Below, piece by piece: positions 36,384 through 47,915 of a stretch of 64,000 nt of DNA. The notes beneath the pieces are model-generated. The model was not told where the DNA came from. It made no database searches and saw nothing but the letters and a program-made list of their open reading frames with translations. The translations under genes and the position numbers were made by a program. Position 1 is the stretch's first letter. Every line of letters begins with the position of its first letter. This DNA comes from Raphanus sativus (lineage: Eukaryota > Streptophyta > Magnoliopsida > Brassicales > Brassicaceae): assembly GCF_000801105.2 (NCBI RefSeq), contig NC_079518.1:9494106-9558105 (forward strand). Reading direction: 5' to 3'.

Positions 36384-36512
36384 TGTTAAGGAAATATGAG
36401 ATACTTTAGTCCTTACTTGTAATTACTAAATACTTGTCTTATACCTACGTACATCCTTTGTATAAATACTCTTTGTATACCTAATAACAATGTATTGAGC
36501 CTTCTCTCTATA
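36384..36512 (+). repeat. 3' LTR of the Copia element
   Basis: 129 bp, identical by eye to the 5' LTR, and followed by the GATAT duplication. Confidence 0.95.
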
Positions 36513-36517
36513 GATAT

Positions 36518-37778
36518 TATAAGAGATTTCATTATGGTGTAGAGCATACCGTCAAATACTGTCAAACATAGATCGTTGTGAAGCGTTTAAAAAACGATAG
36601 GCTGAGTGTCATTTTCATTAACCAGCTGATCTCAATGGATAAGCGTAATTAGCATTTAACACCAATTATTTTGGTTTGTCCTATAAAAGTCTCCATGTCC
36701 TTTTCATACTTGATAATGGCCAATAATAATATAATAATAATGTTACTATGATCATTTTCTGAACTCTAATCTTCACTAATAAACTATCAATATTGTTATT
36801 ATCCACATGTGTACATAACTCTTCAGCAAATTTCACTCATTATTATATATATTATATATTCTTGCCTAAACACAAAAAAAAAACAACTTCTTAATGTTTT
36901 GTTTATTATTTGACAGCCTATCCGAGAAGAGCATGACCTAAAAACTTTTTTTTTTGAATTGTCAGGTGGATATATGGATTTACATCGCCAGAACCAACAA
37001 TTTCAAATACAATAGTAAGCTCAATAGACAATAGCAGCTGGGTAATTTCAATGATAACTAAGGACGGGTTAGTACTAATCTCGTTTTAGAATCTGAGAAC
37101 ACAGGATTTTTTATATTTGTTAAATCACTTCCATAACCATAACTTGTGGTGCTTCCATAACTTGGGCAGCTCTTACGTCCTCCCACTCGACGAGCATTTC
37201 TTTTCTGCCAGTATACCTTACTCAAAAAAAAATTGAGTATACCGACTAGCAATGGAGTTTCTACATGGATCTTGCCTTCTTTTACAAGGGTGAGCACGGT
37301 TCTGACTATAGTCGATGTTCTCGATCTATAGTGGATCTTCGTTTCGTGAACTCTTCTTGATAAGGATATAGTATGAGCATTAGAGCATATATACCACGTT
37401 TACCGTCTTACTACTAAGCCAATCCATTTCTATGCTTACTGCTATAAGCCAAGCCATTTCAACGAACCAGCTTGAAACCAAGCCTAAAAATGTTTTTTTT
37501 TTCTGGTGAGCAATAATACACTTCGGAATAATGTGCTGAATTTTGGATTGTCCCCGTTATGTTCTTCTCAAGCATTGTTGTAGATTTATTAAACATATCC
37601 AGTGAAACGAATTAAATTTTCATTTAAGTTTTGGTAACGAATACAGTACTCTTTTTTTTTTTTTGCTAAAAACGAATACTCTTGTTTCCATAATTTATTA
37701 TTTGTTGTTACTTTAAAAAATCTTACACAATCACCAGACACACTGACACACATAATAGGAGCAACAAATAAATGAAAA
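36518..37778. other. AT-rich spacer between Copia and Helitron, no gene
   Basis: ORFs such as 37058-37297 have no protein-like content. It contains micro-insertion 6 at about 37636-37683. Confidence 0.5.
37636..37683 (-). repeat. Micro-insertion 6: poly(T) unit with imperfect duplication
   Basis: AACGAATAC and CTCTT recur on both sides (left copy has a small extra segment). The insert is a T-run then GCTAAA; the minus strand is TTTAGC plus A-run, the same leader as micro-insertion 1. Confidence 0.55.
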
Positions 37779-38966
37779 CTAGATTCTGACCCGCGTTAGA
37801 ACGCGGATTATGTTTTTTTGTTGTTTGATTTATAAAACCGGTAAATTAAATTATTATGGATGTTAAATTGTTAGATTAAATATTTTGTTGCTTGGACCTG
37901 TGTTACTAATGTAGGAGCAATCATATCTGATTTTATTACTTAAGTTGTAATCATTGAAAAACAATGGAAGATAATTTTTGTTTATAATATCATTTGAAGA
38001 TAAATTATGTGTACATTAATTAGTTCTTAAATACAGATTTTAATTTGAAGAATGTAAATATATTTACATTAAGTTTTTGAAAAAAAAAATCACTGTAAAA
38101 TAGTAAAAGTGATTTATATTTATACTAAAAAGCTAAAAAAAAAATTAAAATATGAAAAATTCTCGAGAAAGGAGGAGACGTTTGAATTTTCCCATTAAAA
38201 ATGATATATTCTTTGAAATTTATAAGCTCGTAGTTTTTTTTTTGTTATGAATGATCTTAATATGACTGAGAGTTAAATCAAACAAATGCTATCAAAGGCA
38301 AACCACAAATCTATTCAATGAAATATAGAGGCTTGGCAGAAAACCCAAATCCGATAAATCAAAACGAATCCGGTCCACAAAAATAATCACGAATCTGAAC
38401 CGAAACTGGTTAAAGATTCAAACTTGGTATAAAATTAGAATCAAACTCCGGTCTGAACCGAAATATCTCGGATATCCGAATCGATCAGAATCAGATTTAA
38501 ATACTTAAATATATTAATTATTTTCAGAATTATATCCAAAAATATTTAAAATATATAAGATATCATGAAATTGTCCAAAATACTTGAAAATATAAAAAAT
38601 AGTCAAAATTAAATATATAAAATAGGTAAAAAAATACCAAAAGTATTTAGAATATCTATTAATTTTCCATCCAAATATTCAATCTAAACTAATTGTTGTG
38701 TTAAGGTTAGGTACTTTGGCATACATTATTTAAATTTATTTGTTATATATTATTTTCTTAGATTTTGAGAAATTTTTTTAAAATATTTAAATTTTAAAAT
38801 TTTAAAATAATTTAAATAGGTTATACGAATCCGCAAAGATCCATAACCGAAATTTATAATTACTCAGATGAGGCTAAAATCTTTCATCCAAAAATGTGAA
38901 ACTCGAATAGATCCGAACCAAACTCGAATGGATATTCTACATTCATCTCTATGTATATATATGTTT

Positions 38967-39007
<41 letters not shown>

Positions 39008-39360
39008 GCAAAGATTAGGTCGATATCAGAATGCACAAAACCACGTGTTCAATCTAGCTCCAATCAAATGTGCATAACTCAAACCATAATTCTCGTTTTT
39101 ATTAGCCTTAGTGGCCCTTCCTCATGCACTCTTTTTCATGATTAATTTAAAAATCCCAGGAAGATTGGTTTAATAGAACATAAGTCGTTTGATTTACTTA
39201 TATTAGAGTACATTGTTGGTTTAATTTAAGTAGTCTGGTTTTAATTTAATTGTAGCATATAATATAATTAAACAACATCCTACCAAACTTGAAATAGTCC
39301 AAAACTTAAATGACAACTTTAATGGTAGATAAATTTAGGACTCTATTTTAATAGAATAGA
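37779..39360 (-). mobile_element. Non-autonomous Helitron (1.58 kb) with both termini
   Basis: On the minus strand it starts TCTATTCTATTAAAATAGAG (at 39360). It ends with hairpin CCGCGTTCTAACGCGG, then GTCAGAATCTAG (terminus CTAG at 37779-37782). The 5' flank is A and the 3' flank is T, the Helitron AT target. There is no Rep/helicase ORF. The middle (about 38320-38960) looks like a nested, degraded TIR element: both its ends read TAGAG inward and it is rich in CCGAA words. Confidence 0.85.
38971..39003. repeat. (TA)n microsatellite
   Basis: About 33 bases of uninterrupted TA inside the Helitron; probably variable in length. Confidence 0.9.
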
Positions 39361-39425
39361 TAATAGATAAAACTCATTCCAGTAACAATGACAATGCCAA
39401 GTCACGAATCAAAAGAATCAATAAT

Positions 39426-39740
39426 TTAAGTGCAAACTGCAGGAACACCTTGAGGAAACCTTCTCTTATCGGTGCAATAGGTGTAGATCATGTACTTACT
39501 CTGTGCCCATTTCATTTTTTTCTGACCTGCCAAATCAACTTTTTGAGTGAACCATGGAGAATTCCCAGGGCAAGATGATTTTCCATTAGCCCAAACACAT
39601 CCTTCCACATTGTAGTTTCTGTAGAAAGCAGTGAAAGGAGCTTTAGACCAATCTGTTTTCTCTAATCCTCCTCTTGTAGCCCAATGCTCGGCTTCCCAAA
39701 GGCTCGCATAGAGCCTCATTGGTTGGTTCTTTGGGCGAGA
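39426..39740 (-). pseudogene. Orphan last exon of an XTH18/19-type gene
   Basis: The frame from about 39740 to the stop at 39426 encodes [35 protein letters not shown] and a C-terminal Cys-rich tail ending VPAVCT. It is about 90% like the last exon of the neighbouring XTH gene at 40050. The first two exons (signal peptide and catalytic DEIDFE motif) and the first 20 codons of exon 3 are missing; the frame is lost upstream of 39740 in unrelated AT-rich DNA. Arabidopsis has a tandem XTH18/XTH19 pair here, so this is probably the remains of the second copy. It has no catalytic residues and no promoter. Confidence 0.85.
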
Positions 39741-40049
39741 AATTATAAGCTTGGACGAGAAAGTTAGTATATTTGAGATTTACTTTGACAAACTAGTCCT
39801 GATAATTGTTGTGTAATTTTTGTAATGATCATTTCTCAGTGCTCTCTGAATAGGTTACAAGTTTTCACACGCATCAAGTGGAGCCAGTTAAAGTTTTAGT
39901 AACGAAAACTCTTGATTCCATAATATATTATTCACTATTAATATAAAAATCTTACACATGCCCACATGCACATGAGTAACAATTGAAAGAAACACTCTTT
40001 TGAGTTACAAAGACAATGCCAAATAACTTATTCAAGAATCAATAGTAAT

Positions 40050-41217
40050 TTAAGTGCACACTGCTGGAACACCGTGAGGAAACCTTTTCTTATCGGTGCA
40101 GTAGTTATAAACCATGTACTTTCTTTGCGCCCATTTCACTTTATTCATACCTCCCTTACCGAGTTTCTTAGTAAACCAATGGGAATTCCTGGGGCAAGAT
40201 GATTTACCATTAGCCAAAACACATCCTTCCACGTTGTAGTTTCTGTAGTAAGCAGTGAAGGGAGCTTTTGACCAATCTGTTTTCTCTAATCCTCCCCTTG
40301 TAGCCCAGTGCTCAGCTTCCCAAAGGCTCGCGTAGACTCTCATTGGTTGGCTCTTTGGGAAATGTACTCCAATAGACTCGGAGTTCTTGAACTCTCTAAT
40401 GGGAATGCCATCAACTGTAAAACTGGAAATGAAAAAAAAGAACAATGTGAGAATCTTGATTCATGAACACGTAGTCTCAAAACATATGAGAAGGGATTAG
40501 AGAACACGCTTACATGATCCTTTGAGGGTTCCATGTGATGCAGTAAGTGTGAAAGTCAACGGTTGGGTCAAACCATAAATGAAACTGTTGTTCTTTGTCT
40601 CCTAAACCTTTTGTGTAAACATTAGTATGGAGAGTATACGGATGACCACTAATGTTTCCCAAGAACTCGAAGTCTACCTCATCCCACGTACTTCCATGGG
40701 ACTTGAGCTACACAAAAGTCATCGTAAAACACCAACAAACTTATTAACTATATGCAACCTAGCAAATATGAAAATATGTAAAGAATGGAGCCATGGCCTC
40801 ATTGGAAAATGGACCAGACTACTCGTCAGGTACTGTCCCCTTAGGAGATTAGTTGAGCATCGATCCAGATATATACCCCCATATATTTTTTTGAAAAAAT
40901 GAAAATATGAAGAGAATGCTTTAAAGTTGTAAGTTACTTACATAGAAAGTTGTGACTGTTCCAGCAGAGTTACCAGGGACAAGCTTCATCTGAACCTCAG
41001 CTTTGCCATATAGAAACTCTTGGTTGGATTGAAAACCAGATCCAGAGGTTTTGTCAAGCGAAAGAGAAAGAAGTTTGCCTTCATTGTCGTGAATCTTTCC
41101 ACGTCCATTACCCCAATGTATATTCACATCTTTATGGAAGCTACCGGCGTAGACGCACACACATTGTGCCACAAAGAGAACCAAGAACGCAAACCTTGTA
41201 CTGCAAGAAGACTTCAT
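40050..41217 (-). CDS. XTH18: Xyloglucan endotransglucosylase/hydrolase, XTH18/XTH19 type
   Basis: Three exons (40942-41217, 40514-40707, 40050-40422) give 280 residues; exon 2 is 194 bp, as in XTH24 of this window. A signal peptide ([20 protein letters not shown] and following) is clear. The GH16 active site is [10 protein letters not shown] at 100-109, with a NIS glycosylation site just after. The XET C-terminal domain has four Cys and ends VPAVCT. The secreted enzyme remodels xyloglucan in growing walls; Arabidopsis XTH17-20 are root-expressed (established knowledge). XTH18 versus XTH19 cannot be settled by eye because the two are near-identical tandem copies in Arabidopsis. A TATA box lies about 55 bp upstream. 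The Val in DEVDFE in place of Ile is conservative. Confidence 0.9.
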
Positions 41218-41271
41218 TTTTGTAGATATCAGATGTATATTGTTGATGGAACCTGGGGAAAGTGACATTAG

Positions 41272-41280
41272 TTTATATAG
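41272..41280 (-). promoter_or_regulatory. TATA box of the XTH18/19-type gene
   Basis: The minus strand reads CTATATAAA 55 bp upstream of the ATG, giving a short leader, as in XTH24. Confidence 0.65.
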
Positions 41281-41281
41281 A

Positions 41282-42777
41282 TGCTGGAAACGAAGCGGAA
41301 GAGATGGAAGTTTCATGGGGTTGATCATTAATGGTGCATGTGCTTTGGGCTCGTTGGATCACAGCTTTCTAATATTGATTATTTGATACGTTCTTTGCTG
41401 TTAAAAACGAATCAAACTAAAAAAAATAATTTCATTACTTCTTTAGTGTTACGAACCGAATAATTTTTAGACATTTGTATCAGATTGGCAGTTCTTAATG
41501 TTTTGATATGTCAACGCAGCTTCGAAGTTCGAGAACCGTCTGTAGAGAAACACGTCTGTGTTTATTTTGAAGTTCAGATGGAGCCAACCTATAACGTAAT
41601 AGAAAGACACACGCATTAAAGTTTCCTTAAACTTTGGGTCTATATCATTTATATATCCATAAAAGGAAGGTTTGATGTTTTGACTTTGTTTTTTTCTTTT
41701 TGAATTTAAGTTAACGTTAAATCTTGTGTTTGATCAAAATCTCTCTTGAAATTTGTAAAACATAACTATGAACAAACTGTGACAAAGTAAAAATTGCCTG
41801 CCTTCTATATCTCTGTCTTTGCATATGATGTTAGATTGACACGCTGCTTGCTTGTGGGCTTGTGTCGGCCTTTCAAAAAACCCATAGTTCATCCAAGAAC
41901 ATGTTGATATCGTTGGTATATGTTACTAACCTCACTTTTTGATATCACTTTTTAGTACTCATTGGATGGGCACTATCGGCTCGTGAGTTTGGCAGATTGT
42001 CAGATTATTCTTCCTTGAGAAAGCCATTATGTTCTTTTGGGGAGCAGAGAACAGCATTTTCATACATAAAGAGTTCGTAAAAGTTCCATTCATACATAGA
42101 CTCTAAATTTCGTTTCTCTTTACCCAAATTTCGAAATCTTAGTTATGTGATAGTGATCTAGTTGCAGTCGTGTTTCAGGTTAGCAAATCCCACTATATTC
42201 AATCATGTGACCACGTGGATATGGAACTGTTTACGGTCCATTGGTCCATGTGAACTATACATCATTTTAGAGATTAGTACCCCAAATTAAACCAACTTTC
42301 GAATGCTTTCGTAAACCAACTTCGATACAGAATTCGTGAGTCAACCACTAACTAAAGTTGTAGCTAGCCAAAACGATATCATTCTACTTGTATATGGCTA
42401 GCTCCGAACCGGAAGAGTGACCAAACTCAGAGAGAGCTCTAAAAAAAGTAGACCAGGGTCTTTTTTTTTGTTTTTTCTGAGAACTAATCGTGTGGATTGT
42501 TGAGGATCGAAGAAGAGACTCTAGCTACTTGCATACGAGGTCGATTTGGTTAACTATAAAGGAGAAGAAGACTAAGAATTGTGTTAGTATTCAATCTCGA
42601 AACTATGTTGAACCAATACATCACAAAGCTTCGATTCTGAGCTGTGTAAAAGAACTGTACATGTTAAAAAAACCAAAGTTACTACTAACATGATAATCAT
42701 AACAAACTCGATAAACAAAACAAAAAAAACTATAAAACACTTTCAACACTTCACCTTTTTGGCTCCATCTTCTTACA
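41282..42777. other. XTH promoter and spacer to the RING gene
   Basis: No further gene. The 67-codon plus-strand ORF at 42490 overlaps the probable 3' region of the RING gene and is not protein-like. Confidence 0.5.
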
Positions 42778-43293
42778 CTACTCTATAACCCTATCCCTGC
42801 AAATCGGACAAGTCGCGACTTTGACCAACCAGAAATCCACACACTTGCGGTGAAACACGTGTCCGCATCCAGGTAACTTCCGACACCACTGTCCTCGTCT
42901 GAACCCGTCGATACAGACCACGCACTCGCTTACGGACAGCGTCTGCTCGTAAAACTTGAACTGGGGAAGGCTCTCCACGCATCTAGGAGACAACAACCCA
43001 TCCGAGGATTCGCGACGACGGTAGTTCCGGTGGAGAAACCAGTAGAGAGAGAAGAAGAAGAGAGAGAAGCTGAGAGACATGAGGATGAAGAGCAAGGCGG
43101 TCGCGGCTACAGGGATCATGATAAGACCTACGAGGATTTTCGAAAGAATCTTCGTTGATAGACTCGTCGCGTGGCGCTTCGGTGGCGGCGCCGATTGATC
43201 TCCGGTGATTGGTTCGTCGTGGAGAATAGACATCGACATCGGAAGATCGCGGCGGGAGATAAAAATCTTGTCTTTGGACAGAAGGATTACCAT
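42778..43293 (-). CDS. RING-H2 membrane-anchored E3 ubiquitin ligase (At4g30370-like)
   Basis: A single exon encodes 171 residues. A hydrophobic stretch at about 49-87 (ILVGLIMIPVAATALLFILM and on) gives one or two membrane segments. The C-terminal RING-H2 has Cys124, Cys127, Cys143, His145, His148, Cys151, Cys162 and Cys165 (ECVVCIDGF, CGHVFHRKC, TCPIC), with the Trp of the E2 contact at 155. Such ATL-like proteins transfer ubiquitin at membranes; the substrate is unknown. The start could instead be Met19 or Met21 (MSMSILHDEPITG), which look more like a conserved N-terminus than the preceding Lys/Ile-rich residues. Its position between the XTH cluster and IBL1 agrees with Arabidopsis At4g30370 as I recall. 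Confidence 0.85.
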   Translation of the reverse strand: MVILLSKDKIFISRRDLPMSMSILHDEPITGDQSAPPPKRHATSLSTKILSKILVGLIMIPVAATALLFILMSLSFSLFFFSLYWFLHRNYRRRESSDGLLSPRCVESLPQFKFYEQTLSVSECVVCIDGFRRGQWCRKLPGCGHVFHRKCVDFWLVKVATCPICRDRVIE

Positions 43294-43889
43294 ACAGAGG
43301 TGAGGAATTGAATTGGGTTGAAAACTATGGATTCTACAATAGAAGGGGTGTTTGTTTATATATTACTTTTTAATTGGTTTATTATATACTTCGTATGTTT
43401 TATAGCGTATGACTTTTTTTTGGCTTACAGCATAAAGATTTAAAAATTTACTTTTTTTACAAAGTACTTTTAAAATATAAAATTTTAATAACTGAAACAA
43501 TTATAAAATACGTCATATTCTATGAAATGGAGAAAGTATATATCTTGAAATATATGTATATTTATTTATATTTGACCACTCTATTTACACTACGTTAAAA
43601 ATATAAATTATTTATTAATTTTTTATATTACAAAAAGTTATGTTATCTACTTTATTGAAAGAGAATTACATTTTATTTGACATAGAATGTTTTGTTTTTT
43701 GAAAAATTATATAAACATATTAATTGATGTTTTAGTTTATAAATAATCATATCAAAAATGGTTAATCAAGCTAAGAGTATCCTCAACGAAATTGCTAAGG
43801 GATGAACCCCACCATATAAGAGAAAACAGCGATACAAAAAATACCAAATTAAACAGCAAAATTTACACTGTTTCGTGGACTCCTGACGG
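43294..43889. other. RING gene promoter and AT-rich spacer
   Basis: Nothing recognised beyond a likely leader in the first 60 bp. Confidence 0.5.
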
Positions 43890-43897
43890 TCTATGAT

Positions 43898-44408
43898 CTA
43901 TGAAGCACGGGGACGTCATTTAGGTCGATGTTTCCGTACCGGAACCGTTTCCGGGACGGGGACTGCTTGGGAACGGCATGGGGACGGTGAGAGCAACCGA
44001 ACATCTAATTATTAATATATTGAGTGTTTATGAACATATTTACGTCAACATTATCTTATATTAAGATAATTCATTACTTCTTTTATTTAAAAAGTACTAA
44101 AAGGAAAAGAAGTTTTGTTTCTAATTCTTTCACTTTATGAACTTTAAACTAGATGAATGATATTTTAATAATCAATGACTAAACAAATCATTTTTTCCTA
44201 TTATTATTATTTAAAATACTACATTACATTGTTTTCTTTAAGATTATAGTGTAATTTATTTTATTTTCAATTTATAAGTATATGTATATATGTTTTTATA
44301 TTTAATATATATGCTGTACCCCCGTTTCTTTAAATTTTTAGTTTTGCCGTTTCCCGTCCCCGCTCCCGTACCCGTATCTGTTCCCGTATCCGTCCCGGTG
44401 CAACATAG
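43898..44408. mobile_element. Non-autonomous hAT-like element (511 bp)
   Basis: The termini CTATGAAGCACGGGGACG and, inverted, CTATGTTGCACCGGGACG match at 15 of 18 bases. A perfect 8-bp duplication TCTATGAT flanks it (43890-43897 and 44409-44416). Both subterminal regions are rich in CGGGACGG/CCGTCCCG and TTCCCGTA words; the core is AT-rich with no ORF. Confidence 0.85.
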
Positions 44409-44519
44409 TCTATGATTAGTTCCTAACTTTTTTTTTTAAGTCAGATGAAAAAAATTAAAAAATAAGCATCTTCTAATGAAGTGCTGCATTAATGATGCTT
44501 TAATAGATTAATGAAGGAC

Positions 44520-45523
44520 CGTGACGAGACTGTGACGCGACTGATAAGAATGAGGTCGGCTTTTAAGACTGGAGTGACCGCCGGATCTAGTTTTCAATCT
44601 TTCAGATCTATGGTGTAACTCCGTGACGGCAGCGCGTGACTCAGTGGGAGTTCTTCTCCGCCTTCGATCTACCCCTTGCGGCAATGACACAGGTGGAGAG
44701 GCGTTTGAATAAGTGGCAGAAGATGGCTTTGTTTATCCGGTTTTCGGAGATGACGTGTGGTTCGTACACGGTGAGGCCCTACATCCCAGCACCGATGGCG
44801 CCTATGCGGTTCGTCCGGTGGTAAGGTATCACGTCATTTGAAGCTAGGGTATGCTGTTCCGGTTGCGTTTTGCTGTTTGTCAGGTCTGATTTTATCAGTA
44901 CGGCTCTGTGCCGTTTTCTTGGCTAAGGAGTGAGATGGTCATGTCCATTGATGCTGTATCTAGTTGAAGTTTGCACCAACGTGGTGTTGAAGAATTGGTT
45001 CGAGTCCTGCACGCATATCTTTAGGCGACTAATGATTGGTTTTCTAAATGTTAGACTTTGATTAGTTTCAGTTTATCTTCGACATCCGTTGTTCACTCGT
45101 GTGGTCGAATTTAGGGGTTTAAGAGACAATATTTTCCGGGTCGTGGGGAATGCTTATTCTCAATGGATCGAGACAAGGGTTGACAACGGATGTGGGTCAA
45201 GTTCAGAATGCGCTGTCTGGCAATGAAGCTGTTGGTACACGGTCTGAACTCAAATCTTGTGGAGACCAATCGTTAGTATTTTACATAGATACTGGCTTTG
45301 CTCATAGTCTGTTTGTATGTACCGTTGTTTTCGTCTCATTGTGGTGAAAAATACACCGATGAATTAGATTGGGTAGTCTAAGATCCAAACCAGTTTCGAC
45401 TCCAGTGTTCCTAGGCGATACTAGATCTCGTCGGTTGTATGTTGGGTTTAAAATCTCTTGAGGTTGTAATCCTGTATTCACATTTGGTTAATGAAAAGTT
45501 GATGTTGAGTTAAAAAAAAAAAA
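44520..45523 (+). mobile_element. 5'-truncated LINE-type retroposon
   Basis: It ends in a poly(A) tract (45512-45523). An 18-bp flanking repeat AATAGATTAATGAAGGAC (44502-44519) recurs as AATAGACTAATGAAGGAA (45522-45539, 16 of 18). The body is GC-richer than its surroundings and has no reverse transcriptase frame, so only the 3' part of a LINE or a related retroposon is present. GGTTCGAGTCC at about 44998 is an exact pol III B-box match, probably by chance. Confidence 0.7.
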
Positions 45524-45540
45524 TAGACTAATGAAGGAAC

Positions 45541-45773
45541 ATACGTTAATAATTATCTTAAGATAGAAATTAGAAAGGTCAGTGATAATGAAGATTTGGT
45601 AACAAGAAAATACAAACGTAAACCAAGAGGCGTTTTTTTTTTAAAAAACAATCAGATTATAACCACATTACCAGATTTTATCATACAAAATGTTTTTTAC
45701 ATCACAAGAAAACTAGAGGAGAAAACAAACGGCGAAAACAATGTTTCATTTAAGGATTAGAAAGCAGAGCTAG
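45541..45773. other. Spacer, nothing recognised
   Basis: AT-rich; probably the 3' flank of the decayed gene at 45774-46507. Confidence 0.4.
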
Positions 45774-46507
45774 TTAGCCCATACGACAAAGAATACGAAT
45801 ATAATTGACTGGTTCAAATGATTCTCTGAACCTTCCTATATGGTAATGCCGAGTGTGAAGAGATAGGGACAGGCCGACAAGGGCAGTTTCCTTGGTAACA
45901 CCATTTCTTATGTCAGCATACCATTCCATTCCACCACCTTCAACGTTCATTTTTAATATTATCTCCTTAATTTCCTTTTCACATTTTTATTCTGGTTCAT
46001 TTTGCTATTTGAATTCGGTTATCTATGGTTGAACTTGGTTTTGAATTACCTCCTTTTGTGTCGTCTCGGCCCATTATCTTTCGCATTCTGACGCATTTTG
46101 ATACAAACTTCATAGGAACGGGAATTAAAAAAACTTTGAGAGCGTCGATAACAGAGAGAACTTCTTCGTTTCCAGACGCCAAAACAGTCTTACAACTCTC
46201 TCATTCAACTTCCCAGCTTTCAGTGTCCTCTTTTCATTACACACACTAAAACAGAGCAAAAGAGAATCAATTACAAAAACAGAGTAAAGCTCTAAACTTT
46301 AAATTATAACTTCCCACGAAAGATTCAAACTTTACACTAAATTCGAGAAACCCAGACCAATGAAAAAAAAGGAGGGTTGAGACTATTTACCGCGAAAAGA
46401 TCGAGGACGATGTGATCGGGGATATGAGAGAGATCGTTGATGCGAGAGAGGTTTAAGACGGCGGCGTTGACGGTGAGGGAGAGCAGAGACGGAGGAGGGT
46501 TTCTCAT
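45774..46507 (-). pseudogene. Decayed gene of unknown function
   Basis: Three coding blocks in order on the minus strand. The first runs from ATG at 46507 to a donor at 46391: MRNPPPSLLSLTVNAAVLNL then SRINDLSHIPDHIVLDLF. A second block (about 46020-46235) has RTLKAGKLNERVVRLF, a one-base slip, then ASGNEEVLSVIDALKVFLIP. A third block ends at TAA (45774): EIKEIILKMNVEGGGMEWYA, then SLSLHTRHYHIGRFRESFEP and a short tail. The composition is clearly protein-like, but the frame breaks at least twice and the phase of intron 1 does not close. I do not recognise the family with confidence; a leucine-rich or F-box-associated small protein is possible. Upstream to 46799 there is only a short leader. 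Confidence 0.55.
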
Positions 46508-46817
46508 TCAGTCAGTCGACAGAGGGAAAGACGTTGGACGCTGCCTATATCTGAATTTCCACGACCGAGAGATATCTTCCTTTCGTTTCCACCAAGAAAA
46601 GCGACGAAAGAAGCGCCAACGGGGGTACGGACTATCTTCTTTTTTTCTTTCCGCGTTTGTCTAAATGAAACGCTAAACGTAGCGTTTGTAGAAACCGCCC
46701 ATGACAAAATATGTCTGGGGACGTGTTCAGTTGGAGTTAACAAGAGTCCAATTAATGGTTAACTGGGCTGCTGGGCCTAACAAGAAATAAGCTAGAAATA
46801 CGGAGATCCTTATTATT

Positions 46818-47742
46818 ATTTTTTTAACTCTAAAAAAGTTGAAATACATAGTGTTTATAAGAAACCAAAGACAAAGAACATAAACCAAACAAAATAAAAC
46901 AAAGATATAAACTGAGCCTAAAACTCATATATGTCCACAAATCTATTCCTTCCATCTTTCGAGAAGAATTCAATATCAATGGAACTGACCTAAAGAACAA
47001 ATGTCTTGAGCAGTCCCAACCATGAAGGGAATATCACCAAGCCATATTAGAACCAGCAACATCAGAAACAATCGAAAGGTCAAATCTACATCAACTCCAG
47101 CAGCTGCTATCTATGTGAAACTTGCATGACTAGAAACCACCACTAAAACTAAGATACAAGGACAAAAGACCTTGAAACGCTATTTGGGAAAACGTCAAAG
47201 AAGACCACCAGTTCTTACACGCGGACACTCGCAAGGCAGCCAAGTGACCTACAGAATAAAGACTGCCCACCTCCTCGCAAGAGAAAAACTGAAGATCAAG
47301 TTAACTGCTTCGTCTAGAAACTATCTCCCAAAACCACAAAGGTCCAAGATAAGGTCTAGTAGATACCTCCACAGCGAACATAAATCACAAAAAACGAACC
47401 CAAAAGCTAACTTAGGATGCGACGAAGTGACTGAAACAACAAGAACCAAACAAAAGCAATATTCCCACGACTTCAAACTAATATTAATTCACCACACAAG
47501 AACATAAGTTTCGGTGATCGAGATGCTAGAAAAACCATCCTTCCTAGAGACACAAAGCCGACGATAGAGATGTTAGAAGAACCATCCCTTCCCGGAGACA
47601 GAAAGCCGGCGATAAAGAGCTTTGAGAGCCTCTTTCCCTAGAGTCTTACCAGCTCCCGATGATGGTGAGAATCACCAACCACCGGAGCAAGAGAAAAAAG
47701 ACTGACTGCTACTCTTCTAACTAGGGTTTTTTGTCTGACTCG
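46818..47742 (-). mobile_element. 5'-truncated LINE-type retroposon (minus orientation)
   Basis: A perfect 18-bp duplication ACGGAGATCCTTATTATT flanks it (46800-46817 and 47743-47760). A T-rich run at 46819-46825 marks the 3' (poly A) end on the minus strand. The 925-bp body is GC-richer than its surroundings. The plus-strand ORF 47172-47507 is antisense and not protein-like. No reverse transcriptase frame is kept. Confidence 0.75.
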
Positions 47743-47915
47743 ACGGAGATCCTTATTATTGTTTTCTAATTTAGTGTTGCTAATCTTCTAGTGAAAATGT
47801 TACCAGTCTAGCTGTTATACTAGAGTTATTCCACAAAAACGCTGACGTGGTGCAGTGGGAGTACCTCAACTCCTTCATTATATTATAAATTCCATTGATG
47901 GTTTTAAAGCAAGTA

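Larger units (their letters stand above)
31918..36512 (+). mobile_element. Complete Ty1/Copia LTR retrotransposon
   Basis: The two 129-bp LTRs (31918-32046 and 36384-36512) appear identical base for base and start TGTTAAGG. A perfect 5-bp target duplication GATAT flanks the element (31913-31917 and 36513-36517). The primer site TGGTATCAGAGCCA follows the 5' LTR directly (initiator tRNA-Met type). A polypurine tract GAGGGGGCG precedes the 3' LTR. The single internal ORF is uninterrupted. Identical LTRs and an open ORF mean a very recent insertion. It splits the spacer between XTH24 and the other XTH genes. Confidence 0.97.

Noticed and set aside
44998..45008. Exact pol III B-box GGTTCGAGTCC as a tRNA or SINE
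   Set aside because: No tRNA cloverleaf forms around it and the best A-box-like word is about 70 bp upstream, too far. The unit is about 1 kb with a poly(A) end, more like a truncated LINE.
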